Of a DNA stretch of 64,000 bases, positions 8,424-16,884 are shown in pieces; the first letter of the stretch is position 1; the number at the start of each line of letters is the position of its first letter. The notes below the pieces were generated by a model, which had not been told where the DNA came from, did no database searches, and saw only the letters and a program-made list of their open reading frames with translations. This DNA comes from Sphingobacteriales bacterium (lineage in GTDB: Bacteria > Bacteroidota > Bacteroidia > Chitinophagales > Chitinophagaceae): positions 508,811 through 572,810 of the forward strand of contig RXJG01000005.1 in NCBI GenBank assembly GCA_003963365.1. The letters are read 5' to 3'. Position numbers and translations under genes: made by a program.

Positions 8424-9927
8424 AGTATTTGGTGTGAAAAAGTTGTTGATGCTCTCCCTGTTAAGTATCAGTATTCAAACCTTTTCTCAAAATGATTTAT
8501 ATAAAGAGTGGTATCGTCCCCGCTTTCATTTTTCACCGTCAAAAAACTGGTGTAACGACCCCAATGGTTTAGTATATAATAAGGGTACTTATCATTTATT
8601 CTACCAGCACAATCCTTTTGGTAATGTGTGGGGACATATGACCTGGGCGCATGCCATTTCAAAAGATTTAGTTCACTGGACACACCAACCAATTGCCATA
8701 CCGGAAGAAAATGGAGTGATGATTTTTTCCGGTACCTGTATAGTTGATAAAAATAATACGGGTGGTTTTGCCACCCAACGGGGACAAATACCTTTGATTG
8801 CTATTTATACAGGACATACCGAAGGTGTGAATCAATCGCAACACCTGGCCTATAGTTTAGATGATGGAACAACCTGGACCAAGTATAAAAACAATCCCAT
8901 TCTTGATTTACATAAAAAAGATTTTCGTGACCCCAAAGTATTTTGGTACGAACCCAAACAATATTGGGTAATGTGTTTGATGTTCCCGGTGGAGCATTAT
9001 GTACAATTTTATTCTTCAAAGAATTTAATTGACTGGAAGCATCTTAGTGATTTTGGTCCGGTGGGTGATACAAGCGGTGTGTGGGAATGCCCTGATTTAA
9101 CAAGAGTACCGGTTGAAGGAGGAAAAGGAGAAAAGAAATGGTTACTGCAAATGTCCATGAATGGTTCCATGCAATATTTCGTTGGTGAGTTTGATGGAGT
9201 GAAGTTTGTAAATGAAAACCCAACCAATAAAATTTATCGCCCGGATTATGGTCCCGATTATTATGCCGCCATTTGTTATAATCAGTTACCCAATTCAGTA
9301 AAGCCAACAGCAATTGGCTGGTTGAATAATTGGTATTATGCCAATGATATTCCCACCAAACCATGGAAAGGAACAATGAGTTTGCCAAGGACCCTGAGTG
9401 TAAAAAAAGTAAACGGTGAATGGATTCTCATTCAGCAACCACTTGAATTATTGAGTAAACAACGCAAGCTGATATTTAAAGACTTTAAAGTTGGTTTTGT
9501 CAACCAATGGAAACTTCCCATCCCTTCACAACAACAATATGAACTGGATTTTGATATTGCGATAAATAAAGGAGAAAAAGGTGGAGTGAAAATTGCTGCC
9601 GGACACGGGCATGAAGTGGAAATTGGATATGATGCAGAAAAAAAAGTTTTATATCTCGACAGAAGTAAAACGGCCAATCAATCATTTAGTAAAAGCTTTG
9701 CAGAAAGAAATTATTTTGAAACTTCCTATATACCAACCGGACCCGTAAAATTCAGGGTTTTTGTTGACCATAGTATAGTGGAGGTATTTGCAGACGGAGG
9801 AAAAAGAGTTTTTACGGCGCAATTTTATCCAGATGAAAACGATACGGGAATTGAGATTTTTTCAACCTGTAAACGATCCACCGGCTCGCTGGCCTGTTAT
9901 TTATACGAACTTGAGCCGGCCTGGTAA
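8416..9927 (+). CDS. GH32 beta-fructosidase (levanase/invertase type)
   Basis: A secreted glycoside hydrolase family 32 enzyme of 503 residues that releases fructose from sucrose or fructans. Residues 1-25 form a signal peptide ending TFSQ. The catalytic nucleophile lies in WCNDPNG (Asp48), the transition-state stabiliser in FRDP (Asp172) and the acid/base in WECPDL (Glu224). The five-bladed propeller occupies about 30-340 and is followed by a beta-sandwich ending in the typical VDHSIVEVFADGG. The start overlaps the sugar porter gene by 8 bases, indicating translational coupling: hydrolysis outside the cytoplasm, then uptake. No SusC/SusD pair, fructokinase or sensor is adjacent, so this is a minimal fructan or sucrose module. 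Confidence 0.95.
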   Translation: MIKVFGVKKLLMLSLLSISIQTFSQNDLYKEWYRPRFHFSPSKNWCNDPNGLVYNKGTYHLFYQHNPFGNVWGHMTWAHAISKDLVHWTHQPIAIPEENGVMIFSGTCIVDKNNTGGFATQRGQIPLIAIYTGHTEGVNQSQHLAYSLDDGTTWTKYKNNPILDLHKKDFRDPKVFWYEPKQYWVMCLMFPVEHYVQFYSSKNLIDWKHLSDFGPVGDTSGVWECPDLTRVPVEGGKGEKKWLLQMSMNGSMQYFVGEFDGVKFVNENPTNKIYRPDYGPDYYAAICYNQLPNSVKPTAIGWLNNWYYANDIPTKPWKGTMSLPRTLSVKKVNGEWILIQQPLELLSKQRKLIFKDFKVGFVNQWKLPIPSQQQYELDFDIAINKGEKGGVKIAAGHGHEVEIGYDAEKKVLYLDRSKTANQSFSKSFAERNYFETSYIPTGPVKFRVFVDHSIVEVFADGGKRVFTAQFYPDENDTGIEIFSTCKRSTGSLACYLYELEPAW

Positions 9928-11460
9928 TTATAATTTTACTATAGCAAACCCATTTCTTGCATTACGTTCATAAGGCACAGCAATTTCCTTATCGCTTATT
10001 TGTCTTGCCCGTTGAAACAGTAAAGTGCTTCGGATATTCCAGTAAACCAATCCTTCATTTAAAGGATTCCCGTTTACATCCAGTATGGTGGAACTTCCAA
10101 TTTCATCCTGCTGGTGAAAACTGTTGTAGAGGAAAAACAGTTTATCATCACTGGGTAGAAATACATAAGAAAGATTGCCGTTAGTTAATTCTCCAGATTG
10201 TTCTTTATTGATGATACCGCTCCAGCAACTGTCTTTTCCGGAAGCAGAAAAATAATACATACTTAAATCACCACGATCGTATAATTCTTTTGTTCCTGCC
10301 AAATGATTATAACGTGTATAATCATTCCTGTTGGACTGAATGGTTGAATTAGAAGCGTAGCGAACCTCCTCTTCTTTTTGCAAATCTTCAGCTGAATACT
10401 TTTCACCGTATGGTCTGCCATATTCTTTCAGTAATAAAAATCCTTTATCCGGCACAGTCATAAAATATTCTTCAAACTTTGTTTTGCTTGTTGTTTTAGT
10501 GGCGGCAATAGTGTTGAACTTGTAAATGGTATCGTACAAAATATTACAAGTATCTAATGAATATTGAAGCATCCTCACACTTTTTGCCAGCGGCGAGCGG
10601 TATTGAGATAACACACCGGCCATCACTTCCCTCTTTTCATTGTTGAGTGATAAACAAACATCCTGTATAGAACTGTTTTTGGGTACACGGATAGTTCTCA
10701 TTTCAAAACGGCTACTGGTATCAGTAAAGTGAAACAATAAACTCCCCTGGTTAACCATTGTGGAAGAAAGCATCAGCCATTCTCCGTTATTCGCCAGTTT
10801 TAACGGGCAATTAGTAAAATGCTCCAGCGGATAATCAATAAAATCATATTGAATAAAAGGTTGAGTGAAATGAGGATTTTGTATGAGCTGATGATTTAAT
10901 AAAGTCCAGTTTTTATCAAACAAGAAACTGTGTAGTTTCATGGCAGTATCAGGCACCGTTTCAAAACCCAGCAGCAACAATTTATTTTTATCCTGCGAAC
11001 GAACGAGTAAAAAATCATTGCCGCTCATATTAAAAGGAAAAGAACAAATCAGCGAGGCTACGGAATCTTTTTCACCATTATCCGAATACCGGTTTAATAA
11101 CACCACGGTTGAATCTTTCTGTTTAGTAAATACCAGTTGATCCATATGAGCAGTACCTGCAACAAAATATTCTTTTAAAATTGTATCGCTGAAAGATGTA
11201 GTAACTGTTTTTACCAGGTTCATCCGCTGATCATAAATATCAAAGCCCGGATCTTTATCATCGATCCACGGAGTTACGATCTTCTTTCCTTTATTTTTCT
11301 TTTTGCTTTTTTGTACCCAGTAATAATTACCGGCTTTTCCAATTACTTCAAAGCGTACATTGTCAGCATCACCAATAAAAGGAGAATACAAAACTCTTTG
11401 TGCATTGGTAAAAACAGGAATGCATAAAATGATTAATATGGAAACAAAATGTTTACCCAT
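9928..11460 (-). CDS. Secreted protein of unknown function
   Basis: A protein of 510 residues from the ATG at 11460; the frame extends to 11514, but this ATG directly precedes a good signal peptide (MGKHFVSILIILCIPVFTNA, then Q). The mature part has no recognisable domain. It is rich in beta-type segments such as NYYWVQKSKKK, DFLLVRSQDKNKLLLLGFET and NGEWLMLSSTMV spaced through the chain, which could be propeller blades, but I cannot name the fold. It converges on the GH32 gene with no bases between the two stop codons, and is divergent from the KdnB-like gene. Possibly a periplasmic or surface protein. Confidence 0.7.
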   Translation of the reverse strand: MGKHFVSILIILCIPVFTNAQRVLYSPFIGDADNVRFEVIGKAGNYYWVQKSKKKNKGKKIVTPWIDDKDPGFDIYDQRMNLVKTVTTSFSDTILKEYFVAGTAHMDQLVFTKQKDSTVVLLNRYSDNGEKDSVASLICSFPFNMSGNDFLLVRSQDKNKLLLLGFETVPDTAMKLHSFLFDKNWTLLNHQLIQNPHFTQPFIQYDFIDYPLEHFTNCPLKLANNGEWLMLSSTMVNQGSLLFHFTDTSSRFEMRTIRVPKNSSIQDVCLSLNNEKREVMAGVLSQYRSPLAKSVRMLQYSLDTCNILYDTIYKFNTIAATKTTSKTKFEEYFMTVPDKGFLLLKEYGRPYGEKYSAEDLQKEEEVRYASNSTIQSNRNDYTRYNHLAGTKELYDRGDLSMYYFSASGKDSCWSGIINKEQSGELTNGNLSYVFLPSDDKLFFLYNSFHQQDEIGSSTILDVNGNPLNEGLVYWNIRSTLLFQRARQISDKEIAVPYERNARNGFAIVKL

Positions 11461-11529
11461 TCTATAGCGGAATCCACTATAAGTTACGATAAATTTTCCT
11501 TTACCTTCGCTCATTCAAATTTTACTGCT

Positions 11530-12603
11530 ATGAAATTTCGCAATTTTAAGATGGTAGATTATGTGGTGTATGGAAGAGGATGTTTTAACCAGCTCGACGA
11601 AATTATTGCTCCCCGGCGCAAAGAAGGCAAGCCCATGATTTTTTTGGTAGACCATTTTTTCGAAGGTAAAGCATTATTAAACCGTATACCCTTACGGGGC
11701 AACGATAAAATTGTATTTGCCGATGTTACCTATGAACCTAAAACAACACAGGTAGATAAACTGGCACAGCAATTAAAAGATGAGTTTGGAACAGTAAGTG
11801 GTATTATTGGTATTGGTGGCGGTTCTACTATGGATTTAGCCAAAGCGGTATCACTGATGATGGGTAATCCCGGTTCCAGCGCTGATTACCAGGGATGGGA
11901 TTTAGTGAAATTTCCCGGTGTATATAAAGTAGGTATTCCAACATTGAGTGGTACGGGTGCGGAAGTAAGCCGTACTTGTGTGTTAACTGGTCCAACAAGA
12001 AAGCTGGGGATGAACAGCGACTTCACTCCTTTTGACCAAATTGTGTTAGACCCGGAATTAACTGCCAATGCGCCTATCAACCAGCGTTTTTATACCGGCA
12101 TGGATTGCTATATACATTGTATTGAAAGTTTGGAAGGAACTTATTTAAATGAATTCAGTAAATCATACGGTGAAAAAGCACTGGAGTTGTGCCAGGAGGT
12201 ATTTGTTAAGAAACAAGTATGGGATGATGAATGTGATGATAAACTGATGATGGCTTCTTATGCTGGTGGAATGAGTATTGCCTATTCACAGGTAGGGGTG
12301 GCGCATGCGGTGAGTTATGGGTTGAGTTATTTACTCGGTACCAAACATGGTATTGGAAACTGTATTGTAATGAATCATCTCGAAGAATATTATCCTGCTG
12401 GTGTGAAGGAATTCAAATACATGGTGGAAAAAAATCAAATTGATATTCCACAGGGTATTTGTAAAGGGTTAACCGATGAACAATTTGAAACGATGATCAA
12501 TGTTTCTATTGGTATGAAACCACTATGGGAAAACGCCTTAGGTAAAGACTGGGAAAAAATAATGACAAGAGAAAAACTAAGAGCATTATTTGAAAAATTA
12601 TAG
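11530..12603 (+). CDS. Iron-containing alcohol dehydrogenase, KdnB-like
   Basis: A group III metal-dependent alcohol dehydrogenase of 357 residues; the ATG at 11530 opens MKFRNFKMVDYVVYGRG. The NAD-binding loop GIGGGSTMDLAKAV is near residue 98. Metal ligands are Asp and His in MDCYIH (near 197) and His residues in AHAVSYGLS and GTKHGIGN (near 260-275). Segments such as YQGWDLVKFPGVYKVGIPTLSGTGAE resemble what I recall of KdnB, the 3-deoxy-manno-octulosonate 8-oxidase of Shewanella, which makes the C8 aldehyde used to form 8-amino-Kdo. The partner aminotransferase KdnA is not in the window. The gene is monocistronic and followed by a terminator. Another alcohol dehydrogenase role remains possible. 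Confidence 0.72.
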   Translation: MKFRNFKMVDYVVYGRGCFNQLDEIIAPRRKEGKPMIFLVDHFFEGKALLNRIPLRGNDKIVFADVTYEPKTTQVDKLAQQLKDEFGTVSGIIGIGGGSTMDLAKAVSLMMGNPGSSADYQGWDLVKFPGVYKVGIPTLSGTGAEVSRTCVLTGPTRKLGMNSDFTPFDQIVLDPELTANAPINQRFYTGMDCYIHCIESLEGTYLNEFSKSYGEKALELCQEVFVKKQVWDDECDDKLMMASYAGGMSIAYSQVGVAHAVSYGLSYLLGTKHGIGNCIVMNHLEEYYPAGVKEFKYMVEKNQIDIPQGICKGLTDEQFETMINVSIGMKPLWENALGKDWEKIMTREKLRALFEKL

Positions 12604-12623
12604 TTTTATTATTGGGAATATCT

Positions 12624-12655
12624 AACCGCTCTGAATTTCAGCAGCGGTTTTTATT
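12624..12655 (+). terminator. Rho-independent terminator
   Basis: AACCGCT (12624-12630) pairs with AGCGGTT (12643-12649); CTG and CAG extend the stem inside, and the stem is followed by TTTATTAT. It lies 20 bases after the stop of the KdnB-like gene. Confidence 0.8.
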
Positions 12656-12713
12656 ATGCTTAATTTATATTTTCAAAAAAACGGAGATGGTTTTAAAAGA
12701 GGGTTAAGCTGAA

Positions 12714-12789
12714 GGTTTAATGTTTAAAGTTCTTTATGCCATCATCTCCCCCTAACTTTAAACCCTTAAACGTTTAAACGATTCAACTT
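12714..12789. repeat. Inverted pair of period-7/8 tracts before DMT gene
   Basis: The left arm has 7-base units at 12714, 12721 and 12728 (TTTAA-type). The right arm has four 8-base units at 12758, 12766, 12774 and 12782 (TTAAACCC, TTAAACGT and similar). 12715-12731 and 12754-12771 are near-perfect complements (GTTTAA and TTTAAAGTT shared), so a long stem-loop with a loop of about 22 bases is possible. GGAGATG (12683-12689) and CATCTCC (12743-12749) add another complementary pair. Confidence 0.65.
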
Positions 12790-12816
12790 TCTCCGCAATA
12801 CAAAGGCATATTTTTT

Positions 12817-13677
12817 ATGCTGCTGGCTGCCATGGGTTTTTCATTAATGGGAGCCGCAGCAAAAACATTAAAGCAAAGTTTTAATGCTGGTCAGCTGGTA
12901 TTTTATCGAAACGCCATTGGATTAATTTTTTTATCTGGCGGGTTATTACTTCACCAACCACAAAACAAAGGCGGCAAACTATTATTACTCATCTTTCGTG
13001 GAATGATGGGAACAACAGCTTTGTATGGTTTATTGTATTGTGTGTTGCACATGCCATTGGGCACAGCCATGAGTTATAATCTTACTTCCACTTTATTTAT
13101 TGCATTACTATCATGGCTGGTATTAAAAGAATCTCCCGGACGATTAGTAGCTCTGGCAGTTATCATTGGTTTTGCCGGAATGCTGTTGATATATAAACCC
13201 AATATTCATTTGCCCTGGTATTATCATGTGGCTGGATTATTTTCTGGTATTGCTTCTGCTATTTCATATTTAACAGTTGGAAGACTTACTAACTATTATG
13301 ATACAAGAATAGTTGTATTATCGTTTATTTCAAGTGGAGTAATTATTCCATTGTTATTTATGCTCACCGGAAAAATATTTTCGATACCGGCAGATGATGT
13401 GTTTTTTGTTGAATGGAAATGGCCGCAGGCAAATGAATGGTTTGCCATATTATCATTGGGATTAACTGCATTGTTCGGACAATACTTTGTTACCAGAGCT
13501 TATGGTGCAGATAAAGCAGGTATTGTATCGGCTATTAGTTATGCCAATATTGTTTTTTCTGTATTGCTGGGTATGTTATTGGGCGATGCATTTCCTGATT
13601 TGTTTTCATTGTGCGGAATGTTATGTATAATATTGAGCGGGGTGATGATATCATTGTATAAGAAAAGAAACTCATGA
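12817..13677 (+). CDS. DMT superfamily transporter (EamA-type)
   Basis: A 286-residue drug/metabolite transporter family permease with ten predicted membrane spans arranged as two EamA repeats (about 1-125 and 135-283). MGFSLMGAAAKTL, an early FYRN segment (LVFYRNAIGLIFL) and GFAGMLLIYKP at the end of repeat one are typical. Substrates of such permeases range from amino acids to nucleotide-like metabolites and cannot be read here. The N-terminus looks short: the in-frame codons before ATG 12817 still spell a plausible family start (QYKGIFF), but no ATG, GTG or TTG exists before the upstream stop at 12775-12777, which lies inside a repeat tract. Either 12817 is the start or a rare ATT at 12781 is used. 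Confidence 0.88.
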   Translation: MLLAAMGFSLMGAAAKTLKQSFNAGQLVFYRNAIGLIFLSGGLLLHQPQNKGGKLLLLIFRGMMGTTALYGLLYCVLHMPLGTAMSYNLTSTLFIALLSWLVLKESPGRLVALAVIIGFAGMLLIYKPNIHLPWYYHVAGLFSGIASAISYLTVGRLTNYYDTRIVVLSFISSGVIIPLLFMLTGKIFSIPADDVFFVEWKWPQANEWFAILSLGLTALFGQYFVTRAYGADKAGIVSAISYANIVFSVLLGMLLGDAFPDLFSLCGMLCIILSGVMISLYKKRNS

Positions 13678-13770
13678 GTATCGAATATTAAGCAGGATGT
13701 AATCAATAATATAGTTGTCATCTACCCTTCAATATTCAATATTCGATGTTCGGTTTTCTTTATTCATCGG
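13678..13770. repeat. Period-7 tract with inverted arm, after DMT gene
   Basis: Six in-phase 7-base units begin at 13728, 13735, 13742, 13749, 13756 and 13763, each starting with TTC (TTCAATA occurs twice). The left part contains ATCGAATATT (13680-13689), the exact complement of AATATTCGAT (13738-13747). It begins directly after the DMT stop codon. Confidence 0.75.
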
Positions 13771-13918
13771 TGTTAACCCCTATTTTCATCAACTTATTTT
13801 CCCACTCATCAAAACCAATGAAAAATTTTTAAAATATTTTTTTGCCCTAAAGTATTGAAAAACAACTGTTTTAGGTTAAATACTGTATTATCAACGACCA
13901 GCTACTATAAAAAAAACG

Positions 13919-13939
13919 GTACTATGTGTTGTATAGTAC
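13919..13939. promoter_or_regulatory. Palindromic operator, probable PadR-family site
   Basis: GTACTAT (13919-13925), seven bases, then ATAGTAC (13933-13939): a perfect two-fold symmetric site of 21 bases. It covers the TTG (-33) element of the promoter ending at 13959 and lies 153 bases before the padR-like start. PadR regulators bind such dyads in their own promoters, so autorepression is the natural reading. A related half-site (CTACTATA) begins near 13902. Confidence 0.65.
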
Positions 13940-13959
13940 TAAATTTCCCCATATCTTTG
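13929..13959 (+). promoter_or_regulatory. Promoter of the PadR-PspC operon
   Basis: TTG at 13929-13931, a 20-base spacer, and TATCTTTG at 13952-13959 match the Bacteroidota TTG / TAnnTTTG pattern exactly. Predicted transcription starts near 13965, giving a leader of about 125 bases. The palindrome at 13919-13939 overlaps the upstream element. The rest of 13770-14092 holds nothing else I recognise. Confidence 0.65.
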
Positions 13960-14092
13960 TGATGTAAAGTTGAAGATGATGGTAAAAGGGGGTCAAACTA
14001 AAGCAAGGCAATAACAACGAAAGGCAACCAATCAACCCCCCGGCCACTTGAAACAACAGATGATTCAAAAGAACAATTAAAAACTCCGAAGT

Positions 14093-14473
14093 ATGAACAT
14101 CGAGAACACACAAAGCCAGATGCGGAAAGGCGTATTGGAGTTTTGCATTCTCTCCATCATTAAGCGAGGCGAGGTTTACCCCAGTGACATTATTGATGAA
14201 ATGAAGAAGGCAAACCTTAACATCCTGGAAGGAACACTCTACCCGCTGCTGACACGTTTAAAAAATGCAGACCTGCTTACCTACCGTTGGGTGGAAAGCA
14301 GCAGCGGACCACCAAGAAAATATTTCTCACTAACGGATAAAGGCGCAGCTTTTTATACTGAATTGAGCGATACCTGGAATGAGCTGGCCAATGCGGTAAG
14401 TGCGATTACACATTCCAACGGACAGGCACCCAACGAATCTATCAACACCGACACCAACAACTTTAACCAGTAA
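14093..14473 (+). CDS. PadR-family transcriptional regulator
   Basis: A 126-residue winged-helix regulator. The PadR core spans about residues 8-85: RKGVLEFCILSIIKRGEVYPSDIIDEM (helix-turn-helix entry), LNILEGTLYPLLTRLKNADLLTYRWVESSSGPPRKYFSLTDKGAAF (recognition helix and wing with the usual GPPRKYY-like wing). The C-terminal extension is short and Asn/Thr-rich. It is a dimeric DNA-binding repressor of the PadR-s1 (short) type. It forms an operon with the PspC-domain gene 15 bases downstream, a pairing common in Bacteroidota, and likely represses both genes through the palindrome at 13919-13939 in response to envelope or membrane-active signals. Confidence 0.93.
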   Translation: MNIENTQSQMRKGVLEFCILSIIKRGEVYPSDIIDEMKKANLNILEGTLYPLLTRLKNADLLTYRWVESSSGPPRKYFSLTDKGAAFYTELSDTWNELANAVSAITHSNGQAPNESINTDTNNFNQ

Positions 14474-14488
14474 AAAATCGAACAGAAG

Positions 14489-16672
14489 ATGAAAAAGGTA
14501 ATTAATATAAACTTTCAGGGCAGGGTTATTCCGATAGAAGAAACTGCGTTCGAAATGTTAAAGCAATACAGCGACAGTTTGCGTGTGTACTTCGCTAACG
14601 AAGACGGTCGTGATGAAATCATCAACGACATTGAGAACCGCATTGCCGAACTGTTTGATGAAAAAATCAAAAAAGGAGCCGTTTGTATTACCGATGCAGA
14701 TGTGGAAGCTACCATTAACAGTATGGGTCGTCCTGCTGATTTTGATAAGATAGGTGGTGCAGAAACAGGTTCATCAGCCAGCAGTGCAGGATCACAAACC
14801 TATGCAAGTGCGGAAGAAGTAAAACAACCCCGTCGTTTATGCAGAAGCGGAAATGATAAGATCGTGGGGGGTGTGGCTGCCGGATTAGCTCATTACCTGC
14901 GTATTGACCCTGCCGTTATGCGTATTTTATTTGCAGTAGTTACTTTTGGTGGTTTTGGTGCCGGCTTCTTATTATATATTGTATTATGGATAGTGCTGCC
15001 TGTTGCTGATCTCGACAGCAGCACTGTTTTGCGCAAACGTTTATACCGCAACCCTGATGATAAAGTAATTGGCGGTGTGGCCAGCGGTATTGCTGCTTAT
15101 TTCAATATCGAAGTTTGGATACCCCGTATCATTTTTGCCGCACCATTTATTTTAGGTGCCATTTCATCCACATTCAATAGTCATTGGTGGGGTCCCGGTC
15201 CGGTAATCTTCTCCGGCGGTTTTGGAGGAACGTTGTTTGTTACCTATATCGTTTTATGGATTGTATTACCATTGGCCAATACAGCAGCAGAAAAATTAGA
15301 GATGCGTGGTGAAAAAGTAGACCTGGAATCAATTAAAAATACAGTAAAAGAAGAATTGCAAAGTGTAAAAGGAAGAGCCGAAAAGATGGGAACTGAGTTT
15401 AAAGAAAAAGCACAGGAGTGGGGCAAGGAAGCAACAGAAAGAGGAAAAGCATTTGCAGCAGAAGCAGGACCGGTAGCAAGGAAAACAGGTCATGGATTTG
15501 GTCATGCGATTGGCGTATTGTTTAAAGCATTCTTCTTGCTATTTGCAGGAGTGATAGTTTTTGTCTTGTTCATATTATTGATTATTGCTTTAGTAGGAAT
15601 GATAGGAGCAGCTCCATTTGCAGGATTTCTTTTTGATGGAACATGGCAAACGTTTCTAGCCTGGGCAACATTAATATTATTCATAGGAGTACCGATTATT
15701 GCAATTGTAGTTTGGTTGGTTAGAAGAATTGCAGGAATACGTTCAAAGAAAAGTTATTTAGGTTATGCGTTTGGTACATTATGGACATTGGGTTGGGTAG
15801 CAGTTATCCTGTTTATCGCTTCTATAACCAAAGACTTTAAAAACCAAACACCGGTAAAAGAAGATATAGCTATCCAGCAACCGGCAAACGGAACCTTAAA
15901 AGTAAAAGCGGTGGAAAGTATGGACCATTACTATAACCGTAACTGGTTTTGGTTTAATGATGATAATGATGATAATTCATTTTTTGTAAATTCTACAGAG
16001 GATAGTTTGTACCTGAATACGGTAAGGGTAAAAGTGGTAAAGAGCGAAGATTCATCATATCATGTGCACATAGTAAAAATATCAAGAGGTGATGATCCAA
16101 AAAAAGCAGAAACAAAAGCAAAGAATATCCATTTTACAGTAAGTCAGCAAGACAGCGTTCTCTTATTACCCAAAGGATTTACTATAGGAGTGAATGATAA
16201 ATACCGCACTCAAAGAGTTATGGTAGTAATTGAAGTTCCCAATGGAAAAAAAGTGGTAATGGATAAAAGCCTTGCTGAGTATAAATGGTTTGATGTAAAC
16301 TATAACCGCAGAGGTATTGGCTGGACAGTAGATTGGGATGATAACTGGGACAGAGATTATAGCTGGGGAACAGATGGTGTATATCAAATGACAGATGATG
16401 GTTTAAAAAGAACTGATAAAAAAGATGTAAAAATTAAAAGCGGAAAAATTAAGATTGATGAAAATGGAGTAGAAGGTGAAATTAATGTAGAAGAAAACGA
16501 TAAAGGAGAGCCTTCCTACCGTTATAAAAAAGAAGGGGATACTATTAAGATCATTCCTGCAAAACCGGCATCACCTAAAACACCCGAAAAGAAAGAAGAT
16601 AAGAAAACAACAGCAGAAGTTGAGACAACAGAATCATTATTTCCTTTTACCAAAGTAATAGACGTTATTTAA
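14489..16672 (+). CDS. Duplicated PspC-domain membrane stress protein
   Basis: A 727-residue protein. An N-terminal region (1-110) resembles the HAAS-like segment that precedes PspC modules. Two PspC domains follow, near 112-172 (RRLCRSGNDKIVGGVAAGLAHYLRIDP) and 184-262 (KRLYRNPDDKVIGGVASGIAAYFNIEVW), each with a membrane span. Then come a Lys/Glu-rich linker, three or four more spans (about 335-440) and a large extracytoplasmic domain with Asp/Asn-rich stretches. PspC proteins sense membrane damage in phage-shock-type responses, and this domain order is common in Bacteroidota next to PadR genes. It is co-transcribed with the PadR gene. No enzymatic motif is visible. Confidence 0.92.
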   Translation: MKKVININFQGRVIPIEETAFEMLKQYSDSLRVYFANEDGRDEIINDIENRIAELFDEKIKKGAVCITDADVEATINSMGRPADFDKIGGAETGSSASSAGSQTYASAEEVKQPRRLCRSGNDKIVGGVAAGLAHYLRIDPAVMRILFAVVTFGGFGAGFLLYIVLWIVLPVADLDSSTVLRKRLYRNPDDKVIGGVASGIAAYFNIEVWIPRIIFAAPFILGAISSTFNSHWWGPGPVIFSGGFGGTLFVTYIVLWIVLPLANTAAEKLEMRGEKVDLESIKNTVKEELQSVKGRAEKMGTEFKEKAQEWGKEATERGKAFAAEAGPVARKTGHGFGHAIGVLFKAFFLLFAGVIVFVLFILLIIALVGMIGAAPFAGFLFDGTWQTFLAWATLILFIGVPIIAIVVWLVRRIAGIRSKKSYLGYAFGTLWTLGWVAVILFIASITKDFKNQTPVKEDIAIQQPANGTLKVKAVESMDHYYNRNWFWFNDDNDDNSFFVNSTEDSLYLNTVRVKVVKSEDSSYHVHIVKISRGDDPKKAETKAKNIHFTVSQQDSVLLLPKGFTIGVNDKYRTQRVMVVIEVPNGKKVVMDKSLAEYKWFDVNYNRRGIGWTVDWDDNWDRDYSWGTDGVYQMTDDGLKRTDKKDVKIKSGKIKIDENGVEGEINVEENDKGEPSYRYKKEGDTIKIIPAKPASPKTPEKKEDKKTTAEVETTESLFPFTKVIDVI

Positions 16673-16698
16673 GAGTGTAAGGTTAAAGTTGGAACAAA

Positions 16699-16730
16699 AG
16701 GGTCCCAAGCGAAAGTGAGGGGCCCTAATT
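16699..16730 (+). terminator. Strong GC-rich hairpin after PspC gene
   Basis: AGGGTCCC (16699-16706) pairs with GGGGCCCT (16719-16726) over eight positions including one G-U pair, with a 12-base loop containing AGCGAAAGTG. The following run is only AATTTTCG, so termination may be partial. The rest of 16731-16884 holds a small stem (CCGGGTT 16798-16804 with AAC and CCCGG at 16821-16831) and no gene. Confidence 0.55.
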
Positions 16731-16884
16731 TTCGAACTAAATTTTACACAGCAAAAACAAAACCTTCTCAACTGTTTTTTGAAATGGTCTTCAACGACCG
16801 GGTTCCAGCAATTTCCTTACAACCTGCCCGGAAAATGAGATGATCCAATAACCGCTCATTTAACTATTTCAAAAAAAAGAAAAC

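Noticed and set aside
11530-12603. Generic fermentation alcohol dehydrogenase
   Set aside because: Possible, but several segments resemble KdnB better than AdhB or FucO types; kept as alternative rather than first call.
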